Below are positions 34,590 through 46,900 of a stretch of DNA of 64,000 nucleotides, in pieces; position 1 is the stretch's first letter; every line of letters begins with the position of its first letter. The notes beneath the pieces were generated by a model. It saw only the letters and a program-made list of their open reading frames with translations. It made no database searches and was not told the DNA's origin. Both the position numbers and the translations under genes were made by a program. The stretch comes from Metellina segmentata (lineage: Eukaryota > Arthropoda > Arachnida > Araneae > Tetragnathidae), in the NCBI GenBank assembly GCA_947359465.1, contig OX375880.1, positions 21,466,714 to 21,530,713 of the forward strand. Direction: 5' to 3'.

Positions 34590-35500
34590 CCAAGTTGGAA
34601 TGGAAATGCTGTCTTGAATTACGTTGAAATTATTTTCGTCATCATCTGACTGCCCTCTGAAGTTTCCGTGGGTTGAATCAAAGACATGAAACATCAGTAG
34701 ACTATGCATTGGTATTAAAAGCAGCTTCAAATTGTGTGAATAACGTTCCAACTAGTAATCACGTGACTGCTTTGTAAAAACATTGACTCAATTCCCTGAG
34801 TTTGCATGCTAGTAATTGTTTGAATATATAACATCTCATGGCATTGTAGATGTGTGAATGCGCATATTTAAATACCGAAAAAAGTGGTGAAATCGCCAAA
34901 GTGTATTACTTAAACATGCAGACCAATGACATAATGAAACAATGAATGAGCATCTTCTCCCGCACAGTAATTATTTGTTGAATGTTCGTTTCCACCGGTA
35001 GACGAAAATAGTCGTATGATGACGTTGGATATAGTTTTGGTCACATAATCCTATGCACACAAAACTATTACCACTCTACTTTTATGCAATAGTTTTCTTG
35101 TGAATATCCTCGATCACTAAATTCTCCACAGGTTGTTTTATTAAATTTTGATATAGTAATCTTTACAAAAAAAAATTTCTTGAGTCTTGCAAGCAAGTGT
35201 ATGTGAAATATGTGCCGAAATAATAGCATTTTAAACAGAATTCAATTCTTCCATACAAAACTGCATGTAGAATTTCGGGAATGGGCTATGTAACAGAAAA
35301 TTGATTATATTTCAGGTGAAAATCGTCCACATCTTTACTATTATAAAAGTGACGAAATTTTAATTTCTGAACAAAACTAATCTGTACAAATACGTACCAG
35401 TATTTGTGTACAGAATTATATATCTAACAGCATTAAATACCTAAACTACAACGTCGTGGACTGTCGATTCAGTGGCATAAAGAACAAAATGAAATTCACC
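34590..35500. other. AT-rich DNA, nothing recognised
   Basis: There is no open frame of note, and no repeat shared with the rest of the window was seen. Confidence 0.5.
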
Positions 35501-35519
35501 AATACCCAAATACGCTATA

Positions 35520-36225
35520 ACAAAAAAAAATCGGCTCATCAAGAAGGCGTTGTCCGATTGCAATAAAAATTGGTGGATGTGAAGAACATACATAGAAAAA
35601 CAAGCGATTAAAATTTCAGAAGAATAGAATGATTTATTTCAGAGTTTAACTGTTACAAAGAAGTCAATAAGGCGTTGGTCCACCTCTGACCTTGATGCAG
35701 GTTGTCATCGGCGTGGCATAGACTGATAAAGTTCCCATATGATGTCCTTGCGGAATTTCTTGCCAAAATGTCGGGCTAAATTGTCAACATTCCGGAATGA
35801 TTGAAATATAACTTCCCATAACGTCAAAAATGTGCTCGATGGGAGAGGGATCAGGTGTCCTAGCTTGCCAAGGAAGTGTTAGAATAGCTTGAAGACAATT
35901 CATAGCAACACGTGCCATGTGCGGCCGGGCATTATAGTGTTTAAAAGTAAGTCCGGGGTGTTGCAAAATGAACAATAACACAACCGAACGTAGAATGTCG
36001 TCTATGTACCGCTGTGCTGTAAGTGTGCCAGATATGACTACCAAAGAGTTATCAAAGAAGATGGCACCCCAGACCATAACGCCTTGTTGTGGGCATGTGT
36101 GGTGTTCAATAGTGTGGGCAGGATCCCAACTCTGCTCTAGACGTGTCCTGTGGTTGTGGTTGTCGTCAGGACGCTGTTCTAAACGGGACTCGTCATTGAG
36201 ACTAAATGTCCTCAGTCAGCGCCGT
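35520..36225 (-). pseudogene. Tc1-like transposase relic
   Basis: On the minus strand, pieces of a Tc1 transposase are readable in order. S-L-N-D-E-S-R-L lies near 36200, V-M-V-W-G-A-I-F-F near 36075, and [14 protein letters not shown] next. Then come N-A-R-P-H-M-A-R-V-A-M-N, R-T-P-D-P-S-P-I-E-H, and a C-terminal S-M-P-R-R-M-T-T-C-I..G-G-P-T-P-Y in another frame. The residue before NARPH is Tyr where the family has the second catalytic Asp, and there are frameshifts, so it is dead. The N-terminal side is cut by the (TA)n run at 36232. Confidence 0.8.
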
Positions 36226-36231
36226 TCCAAG

Positions 36232-36232
36232 T

Positions 36233-36296
<64 letters not shown>

Positions 36297-36317
36297 ACAA
36301 TATATATATATATACAA

Positions 36318-36369
<52 letters not shown>
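36232..36369. repeat. Long (TA)n microsatellite
   Basis: Three TA tracts (36232-36293, 36300-36313, 36319-36368) are separated by short interruptions. They truncate the Tc1 relic. Confidence 0.95.
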
Positions 36370-36373
<4 letters not shown>

Positions 36374-36834
36374 AAGTAAATTTAATCGTTTTTTCACCGC
36401 TCTTTCTGCTTTCGGAAATGAAGAAGCATCAAAAACTAGACTTTTCACCCTCTCTTCACTATTGACGTCAGCGTTTGGAACCATGCCAATTTTTTTCACC
36501 TACCGTCTCGAATGGGAGCAAACAGATTCGAATAATCTTCGTTTGATTCGAGATTCATTCATTTTGATTTCCTGAGAAACGGATTCGAGTGTGAAACAAA
36601 AGAAATTATTAAAGTTTTCCCTGGTGTTCTTCAGTGCTTTTTTCTATATCAGCAATCGTTCAAGATGGAATAAAAATTTTAACGGATATGAAATCTGCGA
36701 AAAATTTTACCCCAGATGGTTGCGTTCATTAGAATACGTTTGATTTTCTTTTAATGAAAACACTGATCTGCAGAAAACTTTTTTTTTTCGAGCCCTTACA
36801 CCTTTCCCGCTGATTCTTATATAAAACGACCTAC

Positions 36835-39312
36835 GGAATTCGAATATAACCCCCGTTTTCCCCCATCACCCTCCATTTTCTCGGAACGCACCACTGCATG
36901 TTTATTACTTTTTGCTATAGTGTTAGGGACATACATTTGATTTGGAGTGGGGAAAATGAATAGTTTAACCTTTATATTTCTTATGAGGGGCTAGAGAGGT
37001 GGAAAGCTCTGAAACATGAGCACTTCTAGCAAGGAGGGAGATTTTAAAGTTATTTGTTCATTTAAATTCTAAGAAAATAATTCAAAATAATCGTTTTTTC
37101 TGGGGTTTTTTTCGCAATTTTTTCATTTATTTTCAACATATTCCAGCTTTTAGTCCTCCTTTCCTCCCCCCAAACACGCCCAACTATTAAAAATATTTTC
37201 CAAAAATTTTAGTTAAAAACCGGTGAGGGGGAGAGAGGTTCCGAATCCCACGCAAGAAAGTTTGGAAGATTCACTGTACTACTGTGACGCTCTCAATAAC
37301 TCGCGAGCTTCGTGGTATGAGCAGGAATTTTCATGCTTTGACAATTTTAAATTTCCATTGTTTTTATCACTATAGTTGTGAACTGCAATAGTTAGATTCT
37401 CTGATTACATCTTTCGCGATCGTGGAGTCAACTTTTCGGTATTCTAGGCGGGGATTCTGCGTTTCCTATCTGTATATATAGTTTTCTTACGTGACACGCA
37501 AAAAAGACGTTATTTGCTATCGCATTTTGGCAACACTGTACTATTGTTTGTTTACCACGAAGCATCGAGCCTCAATTGAATTTATAGCGTTATGGGATGA
37601 AATTTTATTGAAAATATATAGATATTAGTCGAGCTGTTGTAGCTTATGTACAAAAAAAAAATGCTGGGTATTCGATTTCCAAAGCGGCGCTCACATTTTG
37701 AGTTCAAATCTGCTCAAAGTTTTCATTCCAAATTGTTAGAGTTCTGACTTCACAGGTACTGTATACCTTTTCTGCAGTACTACAAATTTATCTTTGAAAA
37801 ATATTTTTTTGGAGTATCATATTTTGTAAACAATTCTTCTACCAGGACACATGTCTTCATAATTGCGAGCGAACCGAGTAAGGTTCACGCAGCGAACCAA
37901 TGAGGATTGCAAAACCCTCCGGGGGTTGGTGAGCGTCAGCGACCAGGGGGCTGGCCCCCTAGTTTGTTTAGATTGTGTACAACGGTCCAACTTTTTTTGC
38001 TCCGGCTTTTTCAAAGTGAATTACAGTTTGTGAGTGTAAGTTGTGATTAATACCGATCGTTGATTTACTTTTTAATTAGGCCAAGCTAGTGTAAGAATAT
38101 TAAAATTATTCCTGATAGTTTATGCTATGTTTGCGGTGAATTGATTATAAAAGACAATTATATATGACAACGAAAACCCCTTTCACCGCTTCTTAAAACT
38201 GCTTATCATTTTTACATTGATTGGCAAGTTGGCGATCAGGACAAGGAATGGTCTCCAAACGGTGAAAATCATATAAAAGTAAAAATCTGTGAGATGACCG
38301 CGAGGTTCGCGCGAAACCATGAGCACAGCGAATGGCATTGATTTTGATTTACGTGTACTTTTGAGCCATTTGGTCAAGTTACTGCCAGAAGTAAAGCAGC
38401 AAAACCTTGGAGCCTAATCCTTGTCCTGATCGCCAACTAGGCAATCAAAATAAATTTAATAAGCAGTTTTAAGAAGCGGAAAATAAGTTTTCGTTTCACT
38501 TTTAAATCAATTCACCGCAAATATAGCAGAAGCTATCGAGATGATTATTACACTCGCGAGGCATAATTTAACAGTAAAACAATGCTCGGTATTACTCACA
38601 ACTTACACTCACGTACTGTAATTCTTTTTGAAAAAGCCGGAGAAAAAGACTTGGACCGTTTTACACAATCTAAACAACTTTGAAACACAGAATCCCATCC
38701 TAGAACACCGAAAAATTGACTCTACGATCGCGTAAGATATAATGAGGGAAGACAACGATTACTGTTCACAACTACAGTGATAAAAGCAATACAAGTTTAA
38801 AATTGTCAAAGCATGAAAATTCCTGCGCAAACCACGAAGCGCGTGAGTTAGTTAGAACTCTACCGTAGTACAACGAATCTTCCAAACTTTCTTGCGAGGG
38901 ATTCGGGACCCCTCCCTCCTCACCCGCTCTAACCAAAATTGTTGTTTGATATTTTTAATTAGTTGGGGGTGTTTGGGGTGGGGAAAGAGGGGTCTGGAAA
39001 CTGGACTATGTAGAATAAAAATGAAAACATTGCGAAAAAAACCAGAAAAAAAATATTTCAATGTTTTTTTTCCCTATTCAAGGGGACAAATACTCCCCCT
39101 CCAAATCTCCCTCCTTGCTACAAATGTTCATGTTTTAGAGCTTTTTACCACTTTAGCCTCTCAGAAGTATTTTAATGGATAAAATAATTGTTTTCTCCAC
39201 TCCAAATCAAATTTATGTCCATAAAATTTATCGAAAAGATATAAACATAAGCTGGTGTGTCCCCAGAAAACGTTGGGTGATGAGGGAAAACGGGGATCGT
39301 ATTTGGAAATGC
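36835..39312. repeat. Large inverted repeat (foldback), ~0.9-kb arms
   Basis: The left arm 36835-38264 and right arm 38405-39312 are reverse complements at roughly 75-85% by eye. Anchors, left versus right complement, include CCCCGTTTTCCCCCATCACC/CCCCGTTTTCCCTCATCACC, GCAAGGAGGGAGATTT in both, GAATTTTCATGCTTTGACAA in both, CGATCGT.GAGTCAA in both, TTTGCGGTGAATTGATT in both, and GTTGGCGATCAGGACAAGGA in both. The loop is about 140 bp. The left arm is longer by a 494-bp Helitron insertion. ORFs here are on both strands and short, with no domain recognised. Confidence 0.85.
37469..37962 (+). mobile_element. Non-autonomous Helitron inserted in the left arm
   Basis: It begins TCTGTATATATAG after a host A (37468) and ends with a hairpin AGGGGGC-TG-GCCCCCT (37945-37960) that runs into CTAG, followed by host T (37963). 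The empty site is present in the right arm: removing 494 bp leaves GTTTCCTATTTGTTTAG against GTTTCAAAGTTGTTTAG. It carries no Rep/helicase. Confidence 0.85.
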
Positions 39313-39364
39313 GTAACACCGGTGGATTACAAACGTTCACAATGGACACACCTAACCCCACAAA

Positions 39365-39405
39365 GTAAAGCACGGGCAACGCCGTGCTAGCCACGCAGTG
39401 GCTAG
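39365..39405 (+). mobile_element. Helitron 3' terminus
   Basis: GCACGGGCAACGCCGTG is followed by a perfect 8-bp stem CTAGCCAC/GTGGCTAG (39387-39394 and 39398-39405). It ends in CTAG then T. The 5' end was not located. It may belong to the element that carries the right arm of the foldback. Confidence 0.6.
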
Positions 39406-39972
39406 TAAATAATATAGTTACAGGTATGTGTATGTACAATAGTTAAAGTGTATTTAATGAGAAATATGTTGTTTTTGTCAGATAATTTCTTTATATAAGG
39501 TTCATATTCAGTATTCATTAACGCATTTTGCAGTCAATTCATTTCCGAGTTTATTTCTATTTGTAGACTTTACAAAATTCATCGAAGAAAACAATTTTTC
39601 ACATGAATATGTGGAAACAAACATTGTTAAAAGCATTAGTAAGTTTCTTCATTGATATAAAATTATTTGTTAAATAATCTATATGTTTAATTTAATATTT
39701 TCCATTTTTAATGAGGGATCATTATGATTTGCACTAATTTCAGACCATTTTCCCTTCTACTTCGGAAATTAAGTTATCAAATTTATTTTTCTGAAATATG
39801 CTGCTTTGTAATTCAACTAATTTTATATCTAAATCATGGATACCTTGCCACTTCAATTCGTTTTCCATTATATCGAATTTCGTTTTGTATGGATATAAAA
39901 TAAAGTGAAATATATTTTCCATAGTTTTAAATTGATTAAATTTCTCTTCAAAGGTTTGTTCTATTTCCAGTA

Positions 39973-40416
39973 CTAGGGGGCTCCGCCACCTGCTCGCTAA
40001 CGCTCGTCAGTTTTTAAAAAAAAGTAACAAAAATGTCCCGATTTTTCACGAATTTCAAAAATATATTATCAAGAACCAAATTGAAGTTTCAAAATAAACT
40101 CTACGAGCTGCAAAAATTTACGTTGAAAGGTACTCTTTAAAAAAAATCACGGCTGAAGACTTAAAATTTGTATGTGATTTGCTCACTCGCGGAAGAAATT
40201 TCGCTTCTTTAATTTTGACACTTAATAAACGATAAACTAATAACCGCATCAGAAAAATATCTTAATAATTGTCCAGGGAATACGATAAAGAACAAACCAT
40301 GTTAATTTCGTTTTTTTCCGATCCGTACTTTCTAGGGAAATTGTTTAAGAATCGAGCTATAAACAACACAGTTTTCAATCCTGCGGCGGCGGTAACTTTT
40401 TTTTAATATAGAGAGA
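39973..40416 (-). mobile_element. Non-autonomous Helitron inside the hAT relic
   Basis: On the minus strand it starts TCTCTATATT at 40416 after host A and ends ..GCGGAGCCCCCTAG at 39973 before host T. Excising it between A and T joins S-D-F-I to L-E-I-E-Q in one hAT reading frame, which confirms both ends to the base. The interior matches 63180-63330 (TTTGACACTTAATAAAC, GCTCACTCGCG). Confidence 0.85.
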
Positions 40417-40545
40417 TAAAGTCACTAAATATTTTTTGCATTTTCTTGAACGTCAAGCTTATTTTCCATTGCTATTGTGTTTATAACATGTTTTTGCAAT
40501 AGAAGAAAATATTTCATAGTTTTCATTTCCAAATTAGTAAAGATT

Positions 40546-40606
40546 TCAATATAAATATCCTAATATAAATATCCTAATATAAATATCCAAGATAAATATC
40601 CTAATA
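40546..40606. repeat. 14-bp minisatellite
   Basis: Four TAATATAAATATCC units, the last one diverged, inside the hAT relic. Confidence 0.85.
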
Positions 40607-41695
40607 TTCTCAAACATCATTAAAACAATTTGTCCATTTCCTTGAAGTTTTGTATTCAGTTAATTAAAATGCTGAGCGATGTTGCATAAAAATATAAAAT
40701 CATTTTACCAATCTATGTTTAAAAATTCGTCAAAATTATTGGGTTTTTTCAGTTAAAAAGAGCTTAATTTTTTCTGATATAATGACAAACTGATTAAAAA
40801 CTTGACCGTAACTGAGCCATTAAAAATTATTGTGTGTCAAAATCCCTGAATACTGGCACTCACCTTCCTGTAATGTAAAAAAGTGCATATTGTCGTTTAT
40901 CAAGACCTCTTGCGTTTATAAAATTGTTCACTTTTATTGCAACTGCCATTACATTGGAAATGTTTTTAAACCTTTCTTCGCACATAGAACATGCTGGTGC
41001 ATTAAACAATAAAATTCAATCAGAGGGTGTGTAATATTTTACCTTAATGGCACTGGATAAAACCAATATTTTCCCCCGCCAAATTGGTTGCAACGTCTGT
41101 TGTTACAGGAAACATTTTCTGTAGGTCAATATCCATTTTTAAATGCAACATCAAATTCTATAAAAAATATCAAGACCGCCACGCTTTCATTTCAGCTTTA
41201 AAAGTTTTGTTAGCTCTTCTTTCATTATATTGCCTGCTTTATACCGAGCAAAAACTAATAATTGTGCAAAACCATTTACATCGTTACTCTCATCTAAAGC
41301 AATTAAACACATTTCTGCATAAATTATGTCTATGTTTTTGCGAAGAAATATTCCTTTCTAATTCCATTACTCGATCTTTAATTTTGTTGCGATTTATTGG
41401 TAACTCTTTTATACGCTTTCGAATCACGTATTTTTCTTTAAAATCTGAAAACTATGTAGTACTAATATCTGAAAACAATGTAGTCTAAAAACAGTTGTTT
41501 TAATAACTCTCCTTCTGAAAGAGGTTTCCCTTGGCGGGAAATCCAATGGACAACTTGAAAACTAGCAGCTGTAATGTTATTTTTTGGAATCAAAAAGTTT
41601 TTTTAAAGACTGGTTTGTGAAAAAATTTATTTTCATTTGTAGAAAAAAAGTATTTATTTCTTCACTTCAATTCCTTTCAAACGCCTCATGTGAAC

Positions 41696-41899
41696 AGGTC
41701 CTAAGACCACGTTGGCATGAGGCGTTTCAACGCGTGTTTGGCGAGGCTAGTGAGGACACTATCTCTTAGGAGGTAGTAGTGAGGTCTCGCCATTAAATTA
41801 TATTTTTTTATTCTTCTAATTCAAGTTTCTATCTTTGCGATCTGGAAGAGCCTGACCTCGCTAACCTCGCCAAACGCGCCTCATGTGGACTAGGCCTTA
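41696..41899. mobile_element. Short MITE with ~45-bp inverted ends
   Basis: The right end, reverse complemented, reads AAGGCCTAGTCCACATGAGG and continues CGCGTTTGGCGAGGTTAGCG. The left end has the same words with two short insertions: AGGTCCTAAGACCAC, GCATGAGGCG, GCGTGTTTGGCGAGGCTAG. No coding capacity is present. Confidence 0.6.
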
Positions 41900-43120
41900 A
41901 TAAATATGTCTTTATTATTAGTATTCACCACATCTGTTCATTCTCAAGCAATATTTTATAAATTTACACATTCTACTCAATGGGCCTTCATATAAATCTT
42001 AAAACAGCATTATGTATAATCAATAAATCTTAAACATTTTACAAAAATCACTTTTTCATTTTTTTTTTCATTTTTAAGTTTGTTATTAACATTTGTATGT
42101 TCTTCATATTTTTTAAAAGAGCGAAAAATAATTAAAATTCTTTATGTGTATGATGCAATGCTGATGATAAGTTTGTAAAAATTAACGCTTGGGTCATTTA
42201 AAAAGCCTGGGTGGGCCAGTGTCTGACCCGCGGGTCACAGGTTTACCATCTCTCGTTTAGATAGTAATTTTAAGCAACAATATGTATTATATTGCACTTG
42301 CACTTAATATAAATTATGTTTAGTTTGTGTCTGTAACATATATATGTGGTGCTATGGCAGTCGTTCCAATAATATTTCCATTCTCTTTAACAAATTAATT
42401 TGTTCTGTAAGACACATAAAGACTATTTGCAACATCATCAAGATGAATATGTACAATGCAGATCGAGCCAATGCCCAAATCGAGAGGAACGGTTCATACG
42501 TTATGTCATCAAGACTTTATCATTACAAGTGTGTCTTTCTTCTGTTGCTAACCCCAAACCCAGACGGGGATTACGGTCATGTGACACTCCGAAACCAATC
42601 GGAATCTTACACGTTACTTGACACATACCAGACACCCTTCGAGGGAAGCACTCGTGACATCTGACAAGTGAAAGAACTTTATTGTAAACATGGTGCATCT
42701 CCCTTTTTCACCCGTTTGGAACAAAACATCTATAATATATATCCATGACCACGCTGCCATACCTTATCGTTTTACTGGTGTCAAGCGGTGCCACTTTCCA
42801 GCGTTGTTCTATTTAGTGGTGTATTAGTAGAGTTTTTACGGATTTTGTGTGTGACAAAGTTCCCCTAAAGACAACATTATTATTTTTTCAAGTTTTTAAA
42901 TTTTTCAATAAGTTTTTGCGTGCTACTGTTAAAACTTCGCCGTGTCACAATGTTGTACGCGTGCCGCGTGTTGATCATCCCTGCTTTAGAGCAAGGTGAA
43001 AAGATTTTTTAAAATTAGGTTCGAATTTAGTTAAATATTTCGAAGTGTATAATTCTATTGGGGACTACAAGTATGAAATCCATGCTTCTTAAATCGACGC
43101 CAACATTTCCAATCAGGATA
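41900..43120. other. AT-rich DNA with isolated GC-richer patches
   Basis: A hAT-type end lies near 42200-42257 (GACCCGCGGGTCACAGGTTT) and another near 42965-42985 (GCCGCGTGTTGATCATCCCT). ORFs at 42344-42698 on both strands overlap each other and show no domain. No host exon was recognised. Confidence 0.4.
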
Positions 43121-43124
43121 CGGG

Positions 43125-43340
43125 ACAATTGTGGGTTTTCTCTTGCACTAGCAATCTTTGAGTTGTAGGTGGTGCAGGTTCGATTCCCTGTCGGGTTGCA
43201 CTCTTTCCCAGGTGTCGCATATGTGTAAGTAATTCCTTTCATTGTGTGTTTGTCCATTACTTGACGTTGCCCTGTGTTTGGAACAGCTTGGTCAAATAAG
43301 GTCCTTGTACCCGAAAAATTCAAATTGACCAACCTATTAG
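43125..43340 (+). mobile_element. tRNA-derived SINE, family C
   Basis: The head has GTGCAGGTTCGATTCCCTGT, a good B box GGTTCGATTCC with a paired arm, after GCACTAGCAATCTTTGAGTT. The 3' part carries the family C block TTGGAACAGCTTGGTCAAAT. The A-box half is poor, so it is not a tRNA gene. Confidence 0.55.
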
Positions 43341-43598
43341 CACACAATTATCTTTCCTTATTAACCTTGCATGGTAATAATGTTTCATAACTGATCACTT
43401 GCAGACAAATAAATATGGACCTGCATGGATTATAAATTCTAAAACATCTATTTTGTGCGAAACGTTTCAAATTCTGAAATGTTACGAAGTGACTAATGTT
43501 TAAGATATATTATATATTATTAAAATTACTACAGTATGAGTTTTATGATTGACTAAACACATTTATAAAAAAATCACAAGAAAAGAAATGAAAAATAT

Positions 43599-43604
43599 TT
43601 TATT
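43599..43604 (-). promoter_or_regulatory. Poly(A) signal AATAAA, minus-strand RasGEF gene
   Basis: TTTATT on + (AATAAA on -) lies 351 nt downstream of the stop codon of the minus-strand RasGEF gene. It is the first good match after the stop. Confidence 0.6.
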
Positions 43605-43954
43605 GAAATAAGTCCAAAATAGTTTTACAATGGTCGGTTCTTATTTTGAATATTATAATTTTTTTTAATGGAAATGCTCTTATACAGTTTACAACAGTTA
43701 TGTTTTGCCGAAGTTCCAAAAAGTAGTTTATTGATGTCGGATGATTCAATTCGATTGTCCATTTCCCCAACTGCATCATCAGGAACGACAATTTTCCAAT
43801 CGGCATGATCATTGACAGGTGTTCTTCATGATGTGTCGTCGCACCCACCTCTCCCCTCCCAGTGCTGCTGTTCTTCGAAGATGTTCTTCCAAGCAGCTCT
43901 CCTTCTTATATCTTCGCCATCTTCACTCTCCACCATCTTCGGATTGTGCCGGCA

Positions 43955-46900
43955 TTAGAACAAAAGCTCCTTGGCAGGAAGCGATGGATCCTCGGGATTC
44001 AAGTCCATCACCAATGATGGGTTTTCTTCACCGTCGCTTTTATACCTGAAAACAAATTGAAGGTAATTTGTTTAGAAGATCACTTATTTAAACACAAAAT
44101 ATTATCTGTGGAACGGTTAACGAAATGAGAATTGCAATTAATTCTTTTTCTAAAGAAGAAATATAAGCAAAAATTTAAAGATTCCTATTCAACATTATTT
44201 CAAATACTTGTGATAAAAGCAAAACATTTAGGTTCTATTTTTTAACTGTTCGACCATCAGCTTTTGATTGTTTTTTTAATGGCATAGAAGATGAAATATA
44301 CATTATATTACCTTCCATGTTTCCTTAGTAGTTCGCACCTAGATTCGGCAGCGGATTTTCTAGGATGAGGTTCACGCTCCAAAGACATCCTATAGGAATG
44401 ATCAACAAACTTGAATATATACTGATTGATTTACACTGATACAATTGATTTAAAAGCCAACTGTGATGTACAGAATATAATTCCAATTCATAACAAAAAG
44501 AGTTAACTTACAAATAATTGGCATTCCGAAGATGCTTCTTAAAGATTTCAGTAAACTCGATACGCTTTAAGGTATCCTCGATTCTAGGCACAGCGGCCGG
44601 AAGAAAATCTGAAACAAATTATAGAATTGAGAATGAATACGTATAAAAATTCTAGACGTATCTAATACTACGTAATGCTATAACAGAAATTTCGTCTCTT
44701 CGAAAAAGTAAAACTCTTGACACATTTGCATAGTATTTATTATAAAATATTGCATAGCACAACGCTTCAATTTTTAAAAGGAAGTTCAGCAGCTTTAGGT
44801 GGAGAATTATGTCAAAAATAAATTATGGTAATTCCTAAATATAACACTCACCATAGTTTGATTCTTGGAATTTCTCAATGACTCCGACGGTTCTCGCAAT
44901 CATCAGTTGCCGGTACTCAGTGTCCCCAGTTCCATTGTCGGGATAGATGTCATCGATTGCTTTTATGTCTTTCAAGAATATTCCTAGGGATGAATACATA
45001 AAATATGAACACTCTTCGCTATGTATATATAAAGTTAAGTAGCGAGCAAAATTTGAAATACTACCCTTTGATTCCATTTATTTTGGGATAACAAAACGAT
45101 TTCATAACAAAGTACTTTTATTAACTTATAACATCAATTTACGTAATGAACTTGACAGTTAAAATTGGTACATGATGCACTTTTAACTACAGTTATTAAC
45201 TTAGTACTTATACCAAATATACGTTGTACATAACGCCCAAACGTTTATGCACAAAAAATTTCGACGCCCACCAGCATTAAGGATAGCTGTTAGAAATGGG
45301 AATATCGGACAATGCAAAATATTTTTGATAATTTAATAAGTCCACGTGAAATTAGACTTCTGTGAATAAAAATGGTATTGCTTGAAAAAGAAGATATCGT
45401 AGATGTACATGGTATTCTAAATCTATTCAAAAAATAATAATAGTGTATCTAGAGTGGTCAGAATCCACCACGCCATCTTGCAACCAAAAAAGCGTTCGAT
45501 TGGGGAGATATTCGATTCGAAAATTTTATAACTTCACTTTCTGTCATTCGAAGTTCCGGTGCTAGTACACCAAAAGAGCTATTCTTTTTGCGTCGCTGAT
45601 GTACCCGGTATTTGAGAATCGAACGAAATGAAGCACCCAATGGATATCTACTTCCTAATACGTGCGTTAAATTATATGTTGTAAGTACTAGCAACTGGAA
45701 GTTTGAAAGTTCGAAACTCGATCCAACCCAAGAACTTCGTATACGTGGGGCTGGTGCATTTTAAATCTGTCGTAGATCTCAAATATCTTCACATTGATGT
45801 AGAAAATTGGACAATGGGGTGCCAGCTCAGGTATCGACCTCGTCATATGGTTCAAAAGGACGAGGTGTTCGCAAATCTATCCCATTAGGTTTGATCCCCG
45901 AACGCGCGACGTTAAATCAATTGCCTATCTGTTGTACGTATTTCCAGAATGTTATGTTCAATAGATAGATAGGTGAGTATTTTAATTAACGTTGCACTGG
46001 AGCAACACAATGGGCTAGTGGCTACGGTTTTGGATCAGACCCGAAGGGAAAGATCCGATCACGTCTAATATAAACATGGGTGATTGGTTTGGTTTTCTGT
46101 AAGGAATCGCGTTCTATGCTAATTCTGAAGTTAATTATGACCACCCTGTATGGGTGTAAGTGGAAAGAATATGAATCGAATGTATACTTACCAATAAATG
46201 GAATGCAATCTTTTTTGCAGTTGGCGTAATACTCCCTCAGATTCTGGAAGTTATTATCAGTAGAGCACAGGTGTTCCAGCTTTTCCAACATGAGCAAGTG
46301 TTTCTGAGACACATTCTAAAAGTAATCAAATGTACAAGTTAGCCAGCTGATATTCAAGAGATGAGTATTTAAAATATATTATTTTTAGACTTCCCGATCT
46401 ATTGAACCAGTTGAACCTACCTTCCACGTCTCATCCAGTCGGAGGATCGGTGCGCTGTTGAGGGCAGCCAGAATAGCAAACTCCGAGTGTAGATTATTCA
46501 GTTTGTGGAGTTCTTTGGCGATTTTAATGAAATGCTCAAGGGTTTCGGCCCTTTTTTTGGCTGTCAAAGGTTTCAGAATTTCCACTGCTGTCCAGTAAGT
46601 GGTCTGTAAAAAAAACATTTGGAATTCATAACATAAAAAAAAAGATAACTGAAGAATAATAAAAGATAAAAGGAAAAAAAGTGTGCATGCACACACACTC
46701 AGTTTTTATTAAATGCGTTTTTATGAATATATATTTTTTAAGTTCAATGGTTATATTTATTTAGTTGGTACTTACATAACTGAATTCATCCATGTATTCA
46801 GTAATTCCAAAAGACTTGAACATGTGAAATGGCGGATGCAAAAACTCCTAGAAGAAAGTTTATTTAGTTGAAATATAAAACAAATGACATTTTGCAAAAC

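Larger units (their letters stand above)
39735..41590 (-). pseudogene. hAT-type (ZBED5/GTF2IRD2-like) transposase relic
   Basis: Minus-strand reading in several frames gives ordered matches to ZBED-like hAT transposases. A-A-S-F-Q-V-V-H-W-I lies near 41560, I-K-E-L-P-I-N-R-N-K-I near 41400, and V-T-T-D-V-A-T-N-L-A-G near 41085. L-N-T-K-L-Q-G-N-G-Q-I follows near 40650, and E-I-E-Q-T-F-E-E-K-F-N-Q-F near 39950. The end is E-N-E-L-K-W-Q..L-V-E-L-Q-S-S (39740-39922). The reading frame is broken by many stops and by a Helitron at 39973-40416. Length is close to a complete transposase. A hAT-like terminal sequence (GAGATGGTAAACCTGTGACC on minus) lies near 42257. Confidence 0.75.

Noticed and set aside
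35968..36499. ORFs of 95 and 135 codons on both strands made of repeated I-Y
   Set aside because: They are translations of the (TA)n tract and have no coding meaning.
37817..39182. Multiple 60-96-codon ORFs in the foldback
   Set aside because: They occur on both strands of an inverted repeat, are not conserved between arms and show no domain.
41084..41488. 134-codon + strand ORF
   Set aside because: Antisense shadow of the hAT transposase relic, which reads on the minus strand.
43600..43848. 82-codon minus ORF after the minus-strand RasGEF
   Set aside because: It lies between that gene's stop and its poly(A) signal, so it is 3' UTR.
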